Shown here piece by piece: positions 22,895-33,195 of a DNA stretch of 64,000 nucleotides (the first letter of the stretch is position 1; each line of letters starts with the position of its first letter). The stretch lies in assembly GCF_047511655.1 (NCBI RefSeq), contig NC_133391.1, forward strand, positions 128,186,906 to 128,250,905. The letters run 5' to 3'. A program made the position numbers and the translations under genes. The notes beneath the pieces are model-generated. The model was not told where the DNA came from. It did no database searches and saw only the letters and a program-made list of their open reading frames with translations. This stretch comes from Castor canadensis. Lineage: Eukaryota; Chordata; Mammalia; Rodentia; Castoridae.

Positions 22895-23690
22895 AACTCA
22901 GAAACATCAGTGTACCAATATGGGTCCAATCAAGAGACAGAAAACACACAGCAATTTGGGAATTTTGTGTGTGTGTATATGTACGTGTACATGTGCGTGC
23001 TAGGGGATGGAACCCAGAGTCTTGCACATGGTAGGCAGGTGCTCTACCACTGAGCTACATCCCCAGTACCACAGTGATTTGGGCAGGGAAAGTTTAATAT
23101 GTGATGAGACAATTATAAGATGCAAGCAAGAAAATACTTTATGATATCGTAAGATTAAAAGAGAGAACTCAAAGAACAACACACTTCAAAGAGGGCCCCT
23201 CCCTGAAACTGAGGTTCAGACCTTATTGGAAGATGTGAGGCACCAATCACGGGACATTAGAGGAGTTCCTTGGCTTGCCCATGCCAGAGCTGGTTGGCAG
23301 TTGCAGGATGAGCAGGAAGAATTCTCCGGAGTGAGATGGGCACAGATGAGTTACAGTTGGTTACTGGGAGAGCAGGCAGGCAGGGGGAGTAGGGTTGCTG
23401 GTGGCAGTTCTCTGAGGGGTGGTAGTTTGCAGGTGAGCCCCAACCACTGAAAGTGTGTGATACCAATGCAAGCAAAAGGCTTGCAGTATGCAGTGTACAG
23501 ATGGTGAGGGTGTGGGAAGGTGGCTAGCAGGTCAGGCTGGGCTGACACCTTTAGAGGCCTTACACCCACACCACTGAGGCTACTGTGTAGTGTAGTCAGA
23601 AACAGCGGGACAGCCTCTCCTCCTGGAGTGCCACTATTGTACCTTGTACTGATAGTCAAATATCATCAACACTGCAAAAGAGAAATGCTG
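22895..23690. mobile_element. old LTR-like repeat, copy A, with an ID insertion
   Basis: The opening (a TCAATCAAGAGACAGAAAAC-like phrase, GCAATTTGGG, GGGCAGGGAAAGTTTAATA) resembles copies at 38175 and 44135. The later part has GAGGTTCAGACCTTATTGGA, matched in copy B by GAGGTTCAGGCCTCATTGGA. It is probably an LTR of the ERVL class. The name is unknown. Confidence 0.45.
22966..23069 (-). mobile_element. ID-type SINE
   Basis: On the minus strand it runs GGTACTGGGGATGTAGCTCA, GTGGTAGAGCACCTGCC, then the ID body, with the A tail replaced by a TG/AC-rich tract (22966-23000). The flanks CACAGCAATTTGGG and CACAGTGATTTGGG form a diverged target-site duplication. Confidence 0.85.
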
Positions 23691-24009
23691 AGCTGAATCT
23701 CATGAATTATCATAGAGAATATATTGAAGGGTGAATTTTGAACAGAGTCAATAAGCTGATAACTGGCACAAGCAGATCATCTAAAAGATACTCTGTTAAT
23801 GGACTGCTAATTAACAGACTTGTTGGGCTAACCAATGCTGACTATATCCTTCATAAAACTATTTACAAATTCATGCCCACCATGTGGCGTTGATTCATAG
23901 ATAGGTAACTGCCCTTGAACATATCATTGCACTTAATCTTCTACACCATTTAATAATTTTATTTATTCCCAGATATGTTTATACTAGTTGTCCTAGGTAT
24001 CTATACTTG
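23691..24009. other. unassigned DNA
   Basis: I see nothing recognisable. It may be the decayed end of the LTR-like repeat before it. Confidence 0.4.
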
Positions 24010-24520
24010 TTTGTATTACTTGCATTAGTTTTCTAATTCATGATAAATTATCTGAAAACAGTGGTTTTAAACAACAGTGAATGTTTAAAACAGTTTCTGT
24101 GCTTTGGGATCCTGATCAGTTTAATCTGGGTAGTTCTATTTTGGGGGTTTACTAGAGGTTGCAGTTAACTTACTGTTTGGTTCTGCAGTCTTCTGAGGGT
24201 TTGATTATGGCTGAAGAAGTGACTCATTTGTGAGGTCGACAAGCTGATGGAGGCTGTCAGCAAGAGGTATCAGTTTCTTGCTGTTGGTGATATTTCCAAA
24301 AATGGGCTGAGTTCCCTTATGACATGATAGTTGGTTTACCCCAAAGTAAGTGACCAGAGAGAGAATAAGACCAAATTCAATGCTTTTTATAACAGTCTCA
24401 GACACTGTCATTTCTGATAGCCTGTTGGTTATACAGTGAACACAATTCAGTGTTAGTTCAAAGGCGTTAATACCAGGAGAGGGTCATCTTGGAAGCTGGC
24501 TACTACACTAGTTACACCTG
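24010..24520 (+). mobile_element. ancient interspersed repeat, copy 1
   Basis: Ordered landmarks match a common old mammalian repeat: GGTTTTAAACAACAGTGAAT, TGGGTAGTTCTATTTTGGGG, GCAGTCTTCTGAGGGTTTGA, CCAGAGAGAGAATAAGACC, GGCGTTAATACCAGGAGAGG, TCATCTTGGAAGCTGGCTAC. A second copy is at 25575-26110. I cannot name the family with certainty. Confidence 0.65.
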
Positions 24521-25132
24521 TAACTGTTACACAAAATTTAACCAAATATGAGACTAAGACAAAGGTAAGAGATTAGGGACATTTTGTAAAAATTCTGCAG
24601 TCAGGTAACTTTGCAAATGACATGAACTTTTTATTCCACTTTAAAGAAATTAATTGGTGATGCAAAAAGTTTCAGATTAGCAGCTTCCTTGAGAGTTAGG
24701 AAAGGAAAAACAAAAACAAAAACAAAAGCAAAAAAACAAAACCCTACCCTGGCCTGATACCATGTACTGAGCACGAGTCAGGACAAATCACTGTGCTGTT
24801 CTAAAAGGTAATGAGAGTAATGGCAACTGTTGAGAGAGAACATTTGACTGAAGAACAGCCTACAGTATTACATCATAAGATATTATCCACAAGAAATGAT
24901 TTTTAAAAGAAGAGCATAGATATGAGATTGAATTTTAAAATTTGTAGCTCTGAGGCATATTTTATGAAAAGTTGGTACTCATACGCATAAGCTAATATGA
25001 ACTGAAAATTCATCAAGCATTTGCTTCCTTTTTTAGCTTAACTTTAGTAAATCTTTGCATTGATTTTTGGCTGCTGCATAGGGAGACCCTCCTTCGGGTG
25101 ATTTGAGAGCACAATTCATCAATACACATCTC
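24521..25132. other. unassigned DNA
   Basis: It contains an A-rich (AAAAAC)n stretch at 24706-24742 and otherwise nothing recognised. It lies just downstream, on the minus strand, of the candidate exon at 25133-25367. Confidence 0.4.
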
Positions 25133-25367
25133 TTATTTATCTTTTATTGGCAGCAGGACTGACACCTCATGTTGATGCTGCTTCCTTTTTGTCATTTTAT
25201 ATCCAAAACCTCTTCTGTAATAGCCACACCGAAGGCCTGCAAATCCTGAAGCAGCAGTGGACAGTTTAACTATGTACAGTTCATTGTCCTGGCCATAGCT
25301 CAAGCTCAGCTCTTCTGCAGGGAGCGTAGTTCTTCCCAGCCAGGGGTGACCACCACCAATTATGAAT
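25133..25367 (-). CDS. candidate terminal exon or pseudogene fragment, unknown protein
   Basis: The minus strand is open for 79 codons and ends in TAA at 25133-25135. The translation looks protein-like: FIIGGGHPWLGRTTLPAEE, then SYGQDNELYIVKLSTAASGF, then CGYYRRGFGYKMTKRK, then VSVLLPIKDK at the end. Just upstream the frame closes with a stop at 25373-25375, but TGATACAG before the coding start is a possible splice acceptor after a T-rich stretch. AATAAA overlaps the last codons and ATAAATAA follows, so a 3' end is plausible. It is richer in G and C than its flanks. I recognise no family. Alternatives are a processed pseudogene fragment or a chance open stretch, which cannot be excluded for about 80 codons. 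No other exon was found nearby. Confidence 0.3.
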
Positions 25368-25574
25368 CTGTATCAGGGAGTCATACGGCTACTTCCATCA
25401 AGCACAAAAACCAAGAAACAAGTTTTTTAAAACATCACAGTAATGTCTACAGAATGCAGCTAGAATGCAAAGCTGCTTTTCATTATTGATAAATCAATAA
25501 ATACTAAAGATTTTAGAAATAATTTTTTTATCAAAAATCAATTTGGATGGATTCTGAAATTTTTGTCTGTAGTG

Positions 25575-26110
25575 ACACATGCTACTTAACAAATTACCTT
25601 AAGACTTAGTGGTTTAAAACAATAACAATTAATAAATATAATTATTTCTCATGTGTTCTGTGGGTCAGGAATTTAGACAGAGCACAATGAGAATGGTTGG
25701 TTGTTTTTCTACCATATCTGGGGCCTCTTCTGGGTAGCGTGATAGACTGTGAGTGACATGTGGCTGGAATCTGGAGTGATCTGGAGGAATCTTTATTCAG
25801 ACATATGGCAGTCGGTTCTGAGTCTCTGTGTGCTAGAGTACTTGCACACAGCTTCTCCACGTGGTCTCTGTTTTGGTGCCAACTTGGGCTTCTTTATAGC
25901 ATAGTGGCTGCCTTCCAAGAATAATTATCTCTGAGAGAACAAGAAGAAAGCCACAGGGCTATTCAGGATCTTACCTTTGGAAGTCACATAGTTTAAATTC
26001 CTCCATAGACTCAGCCTTGCTCAGATTCAAGAGGAGGGACCATACACCCAACTTTTCATAGGAGGTGATATCAAGGAAGGTCTTGCAGGATGGAAATAAT
26101 ATTGTGGACA
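25575..26110 (+). mobile_element. ancient interspersed repeat, copy 2
   Basis: AACAAATTACCTTAAGACTT, AGTGGTTTAAAACAATAACA, TCTGTGGGTCAGGAATT and later CCTTTGGAAGTCACATAG follow the same family order as 24010-24520, with a better preserved start. Confidence 0.7.
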
Positions 26111-26779
26111 TCTCAAACTATGCAATCTATGAATACACACACACACAGGATAATTCCACTTCCAGACTCTGTGAGCCTTTGATATGGAAGCCTGTAAAAG
26201 CTACACTTTTACTGTAGAATGTAATGAGAAATGTTTAACTTCACTTTGGGCTATAAGGACATGAATCTCTTAGAATTGAGAATTTTTTCACTGAAAAGTC
26301 ATTATTTACAGTGCAGTACTGGAATAAAATGTGTTAAGAAGAAGATATCCAAAATTTAGAAATAGCCATGTTGGAGAAATGTGTAATAGATCCAGCTATG
26401 GGTTATTAATTCTTTTGGGCTATTAATTTTCATTTAACTCATTAGATGCTATTGATATGGGCATTTATAACTTTGTAGGTAGGTGATGACTTATAGAAAA
26501 CTAACTGTGAGGCAAATAAAGTCTGTACAGCAGGGGTAGGGGAACCTGAGGTCACAATTAATGTAGGCCATTTATTAGTTTTTAAATGTCATTTCAGCAA
26601 TCTTGTTTTCAAGATTGCTCCTCTACTCCTTTGACTCATCTTTTCTATCTTGATAGCTCCCATGATAATGAGTTAGATAAATCTTTCATACATGCTGACT
26701 TTATATTTGTATGACAGTCAGGCTTTTAACTTTTTGAAAATTATAGTTTGACAAATGCAAACCCTAGATATCCATGTAC
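26111..26779. other. unassigned DNA
   Basis: A short ACACACACACA run lies at about 26136-26146. No gene or repeat family is recognised. Confidence 0.4.
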
Positions 26780-27013
26780 TAAAACTTGAAGGAAATGATG
26801 GCCCATAGATGCTAATACTGCAAAACTGGAGCTGAAAAACTATGGCCCATGGCCATAATTTACATATACTATATGTAGGTTATAATAAAACTTGATTATG
26901 TCTCATGGCACTACTATGGTAGAATTGAATAGTTGTGACTATCATCACATGTCCTATAAGGGCTAAAATATTCACTATCTGGTCCTTTACAAAAACATTA
27001 TTGCTGACTCTTA
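26780..27013 (+). mobile_element. hAT-type DNA transposon remnant
   Basis: It contains GGCCCATGGCCATAATTTAC, AATAAAACTTGATTATG, GCTAAAATATTCACTATCTG, GTCCTTTACA and ends AACATTATTGCTGACTC, matching the common mammalian non-autonomous element whose end reads AGTTTGCCGACCCCTG in consensus. The exact family is not assigned. Confidence 0.55.
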
Positions 27014-27125
27014 CTATACAAAATCCTGAATTTTAAAACTATTCATGAATATTATTTATTAATCACTTTCAGACAATTGAAGCTATTATTGATTCATCAG
27101 AAGACATAAAATAATGTAATATTTA

Positions 27126-27230
27126 GGCTGCGGATGTAGCTCAGTGTGGAGCACTTGCCTAGCATGCTCAAGGCCCTGGTTTCAATCCCACACCACAAAA
27201 TAATAGTAATAATAAAATAATAATAATATA
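27126..27230 (+). mobile_element. ID-type SINE, plus strand
   Basis: GGCTGCGGATGTAGCTCAGT gives the tRNA-like A-box region, GGTTTCAATCCCACACCAC the B box, and the tail has become (TAA)n at 27198-27230. It is an Ala-tRNA-derived ID sequence and not a functional tRNA gene. Confidence 0.88.
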
Positions 27231-30164
27231 TTTAGTTTGATGATTTACTGGAAAACAAAATTGTGAATAATGCATAAATCACATATACTCTAAATTAAAT
27301 GGATTTACCTCAATTTGAAAAGAGGTGAAATGAAAAGATAGAATCAAATACATAACCAAAAGTGGCCAAAAAGCCCTAAATTTGATCATATATTGAACAC
27401 CAGACAGAATAAACAATCAACAGTGTTTCTAATAATAAAAAATAGAATGACTATCGTGTGAAAAATCTTACATCTTTAACCACTTACAAAGACCCCTTTT
27501 ATTAAATATATGTACATTAAATGACAATGATTGTTCATTTTAACATTTAAAATGACATAAATGGCAATGCTTATAGTAGATATATGTATTTTATGATTCT
27601 TCACCCATCTTTAAATCAAATATCAGTCTTGGTTTCGTCAGAGAGAAGGCATCTGGTATACATAAATTTTGTAATTGACAAATGCCAGTTTTCTTATTGC
27701 CAGGCAGGACATAGAGGTTTGTTAGGAAAATTAGATCAATTATCATAAATAAATTTGCTTTTCCTTCCTTTTCCCCTACTGCCATCTCAATGTAGGGTAA
27801 ATGAATTTGCTACCTCAAAGCTACATATGCATCAGGCCAAATGACCACTACATGCTTCATGTATTAGGGAGCAGGGAGTGCCTCTTCAGTCCCCTCTTCC
27901 CTTGGTTAATACCTCTTTAACCATGGTTGCGATGGTTGAACAACTGTGCATATACAAAAACTATTGAATTGTCCAGTTCGTTTATGCATAATTGGATGAG
28001 TTGTATGGTAAATGAAATATTATAATGTAGCTGATATAAAAAATAAAATCACAGGAAGAAAACAATGTAGTGCCCAGTTCATGACATAGAACTAAAATGG
28101 AACATATATGTTCAGCACCATTATGTTCTAGACATGTGCAAATGGATACACAAGAGTATGAAATGCGAATGTGCATGGCAATCTAAAACAAACTAATTCA
28201 AAGATGTGCTTCTTTTAATGAATATAAAAATGCTATTTCATGGTAGTGTGTTTACTTATGTAGGTCTACTGTTAGGCCAAAGTTTCCTTCTTATTATTAT
28301 CAAAGTGTAGAGAATACAATTTTAGGCAGAACAAAGCAAAGTTGTATTTTCTAGGTTAAAGTAATTTAATTATGGATCTATAAGTACAGTTTTTTCTTAT
28401 GAATTATAAAATATTCCTAGAGCCACAAGGAGATCCTGTTATGCCGGGGCTCATATAAGCTAGGCAGTAATGAGACTGATTTTAACTTATAAATGAATAA
28501 ATATTCAAATTAATTCCATTCTTTTAAAGAGGAAGACTAATTAATACACTCAGCTAAACAATGTTTACATTGTTCAAAACATTTTTTGGCACCATTTGTC
28601 TATTTCAGGCAAGAAAACTAATGTTGAGTAGTTTATTTACATCTTCATGTGAGAGAGAGAGTATATGTGTCCATGTAGAGTATTAAAATTTGCATCATCA
28701 CTTATTTTCAAATTCTTATTTGCTTCAAAATTCAAATTTACCATCAAAGGGAAAAATTCACCACTATTAAGAATATTCCAAAGATTAGGCTGAACAGGTC
28801 TCACAGAACTGGCTGGAAGACTAAGACTGAGGAGTGAGGCTCATGAAGTTGGCAGAGATCTTGGCAGTGGAGGACACAGTCGTGGTCCCTCCATAAAGCA
28901 ATCTGGCTAAGGATGTCCCTACCAGCATAGCCACCATCAGATGTTTCTCCTCACTGGTACTGATTGGCAGTGGAGTCTTGGATCACTTCCTTTAGATGCT
29001 ATCTTCTCAGACAAGGGCATTGTCTGCAGCCAAGCTATGACACCAGTGGGTGGGAATATGTGCATCCTTTAGGAGGTGGAACAGGATTTCCTGCTAAAGG
29101 AAATTTATTGACATTAAATCTTATTGATATTGTATACATCTTTGAATTCCTGTATTACTTTAAATGAGCACACAATACACTTATCATTTATAAAGTACAA
29201 TACGGAATGACTGTTCAAAAAAAAGATTTTTTTCTTTCAAGTGTCAAAGGCGCCATGATATCAGAAAGACATTTGAGAAGGCTATACCTCAGTTCACTGC
29301 TCCAGGGTCTCCTGGCAGAGGGGAAAGAGTCTAACCTGTTGGAAAATTCCACTTAAAGGTACATTAGCCTATACCCAGTATGCATTTGTGGGAGAAATCA
29401 AGGAGAAAGGAACAGCAGGAAAATGCGCACCTCTTCTTTTCCCCCTCATAAACATTGTTGTCTGATTTGGAAAGACAAAACTACACTTTTTAAAATTAAA
29501 AGGCAAAAAACAAAACAGTTGGGAAGGCAAATGTTCTGCTCTATTTTGCTAAGAGACCTGATGTTCCTAAACTCGCAAGGAACTTCAGGCTGTCAACACT
29601 ACTGCTGTACAGTGAACTTGGGGAAACATTTTTCTTCATTTTCTTCTCAACACAGAGGCAGGAATAAAGCATGGGAAAACAGTGTTGAGCAAATATAGTC
29701 ATCGTCGCCTTGGGATAATGGTGATAAAGTGCTTATGAATCTTAATTTCATTCTATCAAGTCATTTTCAAATCGGCTATCCTTGAAACAGTGGCTCACGG
29801 CTCCCTTGTTCATTCCTATTTTCCTGTTAATATACTCTTTGGGGGGCAGGGCGGGTCCACCCAGGAGAATGATCAAATGCAAAGGCAGTATATCTTGGTG
29901 TTGTAAGCTCATTAAATTTCTTGTCACTCCTTGCTGAATGCTGGGAAGTGCTGATTTTGATCCATTTTTGCAGTGTAGAACTTCTGTGAGAGCCCCACAA
30001 GTTCCTTCTTTGATAATTAGTCTCCTGCTTTAGTCTAAGCCATTAAAAACTCAGCATAAATTGCCAACCCTTGTGGATGTGCTGAGCCCTGAGCCACGTG
30101 AGCTTCCATAGGTGCTACTGCAGGTAAAATTTTGAGCTGCTTCTGAAGTCTTGTCAACCTACCT
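27231..30164. other. unassigned AT-rich DNA
   Basis: There is no confident gene or repeat. At 28745-29120 the composition is slightly richer in G and C and a plus-strand reading gives the phrase VEDTVVVPP with stops nearby; this may be an old pseudogene or repeat but is not supported further. Open frames at 27591-27785, 27982-28176 (minus) and 29423-29698 (plus) show no domain. Confidence 0.4.
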
Positions 30165-30312
30165 TAGGGCAGAAGCTCTCAACTCCCTCCTGCATTAGAA
30201 TTACCCAGAGGGCTTGTTGAAACACAGGTGTCTGGGTTGTACCTCAAGACCGTCTGACTCAGTAGGTCTGAGGCAGAGCCTGGGAATTTGCATGTCTTAC
30301 AGTTCCCAGTGA
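30165..30312 (-). mobile_element. MER5-like hAT element
   Basis: GCATTAGAATTACCCAGAGG, GACTCAGTAGGTCTGAGGC and CTGGGAATTTGCATG follow the MER5A-type pattern. A further copy is suspected at 50860-51010. Confidence 0.65.
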
Positions 30313-30549
30313 TGTGGTTTGGATCTGACATGTTACCCAAAAGATTATGTACTGAATATTTGGTCCCCAGTGCAGTAGTGTTGAGGGAGAGGTGTTGGAA
30401 GGTGACTGGATCACTGACATTGACTTCATGAATGGATTAATCTACTTATGGATCCAAAACTTAATGAGCTGTTAGGAGGTAGTGAAAACTTTGGGAGGTG
30501 GGCCCTAGTTGGAGGAAGTGGGTCATTGCAGTGTCCCCTCAAAGGGTAA

Positions 30550-31046
30550 TTTTTTTTTTATTATTCATATGTGCATACAAGGCTTGCGTCATTTTTCTCC
30601 CCTGCCTCCACCCCCTCCTTTACCACCCACTCCGCCCACTCCCTCTCCCCCCCAACCCCCTCAATACCCAGCAGAAACTATTTTGCCCTTATTTCTAATT
30701 TTGTTGAAGAGAGAGTATAAGCAATAATAGGAAGGAACAAGGGTTTTTGCTGGTTGAGATAAGGATAGCTATACAGGGCATTGACTCACATTAATTTCCT
30801 GTGCGTGTGTGTTACCTTCTAGGTTAATTCTTTTTGATCTAACCTTTTCTCTAGTTCCTGGTCCCCTTTTCCTATTGGCCTCAGTTGCTTTTAAGGTATC
30901 TGCTTTAGTTTCTCTGCGTTAAGGGCAACAAATGCTAACTAATTTTTTAGGTGTCTTACCTATCCTCACTCCTCCCTTGTGTGCTAAGGCTTTTATCATG
31001 TACTCAAAGTCCAATCCCATTGTTGTGTTTGCCCTTGATCTAATGT
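30550..31046 (-). mobile_element. 5'-truncated young L1 (3' UTR only) with exact target-site duplication
   Basis: On the minus strand this is L1 3' UTR ending in an A tail (T-run from 30550 on the plus strand). The flanks repeat TCAAAGGGTAA exactly at 30539-30549 and 31047-31057. It shares its C-rich block and TTTGCTGGTTGAGATAAGGA region with the copies at 33196 and 39248. Confidence 0.93.
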
Positions 31047-31065
31047 TCAAAGGGTAAATTTTATT

Positions 31066-31118
31066 CTCAGTGTCTCTCTCTGTCTCTCTCTCTCTGTCTC
31101 TCTCTCTCTGTGTGTGTG
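31066..31118. repeat. TC/TG-rich simple repeat
   Basis: TCTCTCTCTGTCTCTCTCTC units pass into TGTGTGTGTG. It lies inside the right half of the MaLR-like LTR, whose family normally has a CT-rich stretch at this place. Confidence 0.85.
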
Positions 31119-31282
31119 TCTGCCGTAATGTTTTACCTCACTATAATCTCAGAAACAAAAGCTGAATTACCTTGGACTGAAACCTCTGAAACTATGAGCC
31201 AAAATAAATCTTTCCTCCTTGAAGTTGTTTTATTTCAGTTATTTTGTCACAGCAATGGAAAAGTGACTAACACACCAGGTGA

Positions 31283-32029
31283 CACTGGTGCTTCTGGTCC
31301 TAAAGGTGCTCTGCTTTAGACAGCTGTCCCCGAGATTTACAGCTTAAATGGGTATGTAAGCACCTTAGGAAAAATGGGGGGCAGTAAATTATGAATTAAT
31401 ATTTGTTAAGTCTCACAGGGTGCATAGTATTACGTGCAGGGTTTGGGGAGTATTTCAAGTAAGTGCATGTAACTCTTGCCACACAGAATCTTATTAGTAA
31501 CTATAAGACATGGTTTGTTTTCCAAGGAATTTTAATAATCCCATTGAGGATATTGATTTAACAAAATCCTTCCTTTTATATAAAATATAAATCAAATAGT
31601 TTCTTGTTGAATATAGAAATGAATTATTATTTCACATAAGTGGCAAGCAACCATTTTAGTAATTTCCTTCCTATAATTTGAGAAAGTGTTATTTTAAAAT
31701 AGAAAACATGTGAGTTTCAAAAAACGTTACAAATATGTTGCAATTATAAGAATGAATTCACAATTGAAGTCCATGTGTAAAAGCATACTTTGTTTATATT
31801 TTAGGTCCCCTCTTCTATAAATGGTCAGAGTTGTTTTTATTAAGATCTTGTACTTCAGGGATCTTAGGGCCAGATGAATACTATGTGTAGCCATTAGAGT
31901 AAGGCCTAGGAGCTTGGCTTAGGGAGTAAAATATCTCTGAGTTTGTATCTCACAGCTCTGTTTTTTAGGAACATTATTTATCCTCTGTGAAGAGCCAGTG
32001 TTAGGCCTTGTTGACCTCTGTTGTAAATT
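31283..32029. other. unassigned DNA
   Basis: No repeat or exon is recognised. Confidence 0.4.
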
Positions 32030-32330
32030 TGTTTCTATTTTTTAAAATTTGTGTCTTTATTTCCTTTATTCTGTTTTCTTTGACTTTGTGAAATAAATGC
32101 TTAGATCATTGTTTATCAGAATTTTGCCTTTTCTAATACATGTATATAAGGCTATAAATCTTAGCACAGCTTTTATAGCCTTGACTGAGTTTTTATGTGA
32201 TTATTTTTTTATAAGTCAGTTTGAAATGTGTTCTATTTCTCTCAAGATTTTTGAAACTATGGGTTATATAAAAGTATATTTCTTACTTTTTGAACATATA
32301 TGGGTATGTAATATCTTTGAGTTTGCATTT
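32030..32330 (-). mobile_element. old L1 fragment (ORF2 endonuclease region)
   Basis: GTGTCTTTATTTCCTTTATT, AGGCTATAAATCTTAGCACA and GCTTTTATAGCCTTGACTGA match the reversed L1 endonuclease-linker region of old L1M-type elements. Confidence 0.6.
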
Positions 32331-32489
32331 TTGCTTCCTTTCTTCCTTTCTTCCTTCCTCCCTCCCTCTCTCCTTTCTCCTTTCCTCTTTTCCCCTTCCC
32401 CTCCCTCCTTCCCTCCCTCCTTCCATCCCTTCTTCCTTCCTTCCCTCCCTCCCTCCCTTCCTCTCTTCCTTCCTTCCTTCCTTCCTTCC
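32331..32489. repeat. (CCTT)n/(CCCT)n polypyrimidine microsatellite
   Basis: About 155 bases of only C and T, in CCTT, CCCT and CTTT units, continue directly into the tail side of the ID element at 32490. Short open frames through it are artefacts of the repeat. Confidence 0.93.
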
Positions 32490-32556
32490 TGGTGCTAAGG
32501 ACTGAACCAGAGATTGTACATGCTAGGCAAGTGTTCTATCACTGAAGCTAGACTCA
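32490..32556 (-). mobile_element. ID-type SINE
   Basis: On the plus strand it shows GGTGCTAAGGACTGAACCAG, CATGCTAGGCAAGTGTTCTA and TCACTGAAGCTAGA, the reversed ID body. Its tail is the polypyrimidine tract at 32331-32489. Confidence 0.85.
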
Positions 32557-33195
32557 CTTTAAATTCTTTGTCTTTAAAATATATTAGAATTTTTGAGAGA
32601 ACTAAATGAGCTAATGTAACTAGAATGCTTGGACAATGTCTATCAGTTATTGCTTAATAATAGTAGCTATTGCTATCTTTTCACCTTTGATCGAAGGATC
32701 CAAAGTAGAAAGATAGCTTACCTTTCTGTTCAGTGGTTTCGGTTGGGAAAAAAGTCCAATTTCTTTCTACAACATTTATGAAGCACCCTTAAGTTTGTAC
32801 TTTGCCTGTTTACCTTATGAACTTTTCTGATTTATGTATTTAACTGCTCTTTTTAAGACTCACTTTCTTGCTGATATAGCAGGTTAGCAAAGGCCATGGT
32901 AAAGTTTGATTATAGTTTTTATTTAATTCTTTTAAGATTAATTATATTCTAAAGTTTAAAATATACATCGTTTTAAAATTAAGACGAACTATACTCTATG
33001 TGTATGTTGAATGTAGATTCTTTTAATTCACAAAACTGATAAAATTAACATTGTATCTTAACACTGTTGTGCCTCATTTAAAACATGAGAAATTGTATTT
33101 CTTGAGGAAACACAGTGCTTCCATTCAAAAGGTTTATGGAATGTTCACATGGATGAGGAATCCAAATGGCTCTGAGTAGTTTCAGACACTTTTCT
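32557..33195. other. unassigned DNA
   Basis: No repeat or gene is recognised up to the L1 target site (TTCAGACACTTTTCT at 33181-33195). Confidence 0.4.

Larger units (their letters stand above)
30312..31282 (+). mobile_element. MaLR-like LTR split by an L1
   Basis: The left part (30312-30549) has GTGATGTGGTTTGGATCTGA, TATTTGGTCCCCAGTGCAGT, GTGGGCCCTAGTTGGAGGAA. The right part (31047-31282) has a CT/GT-rich stretch, ACCTCTGAAACTATGAGCC, AATAAATCTTTCCTCCTTG and GTGACTAACACACC at the end. It is the same family as 3855-4155. The two halves fit together once the L1 at 30550-31046 is removed. Confidence 0.75.

Noticed and set aside
27126-27198. Possible tRNA gene
   Set aside because: A and B boxes are present but the body is an ID SINE with a (TAA)n tail; no complete cloverleaf can be drawn. 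The same applies to 60325-60405 and 48700-48775.
32097-32505. 133- and 71-codon frames rich in Ser, Pro, Leu and Phe
   Set aside because: They are translations of the polypyrimidine microsatellite and the old L1 beside it.
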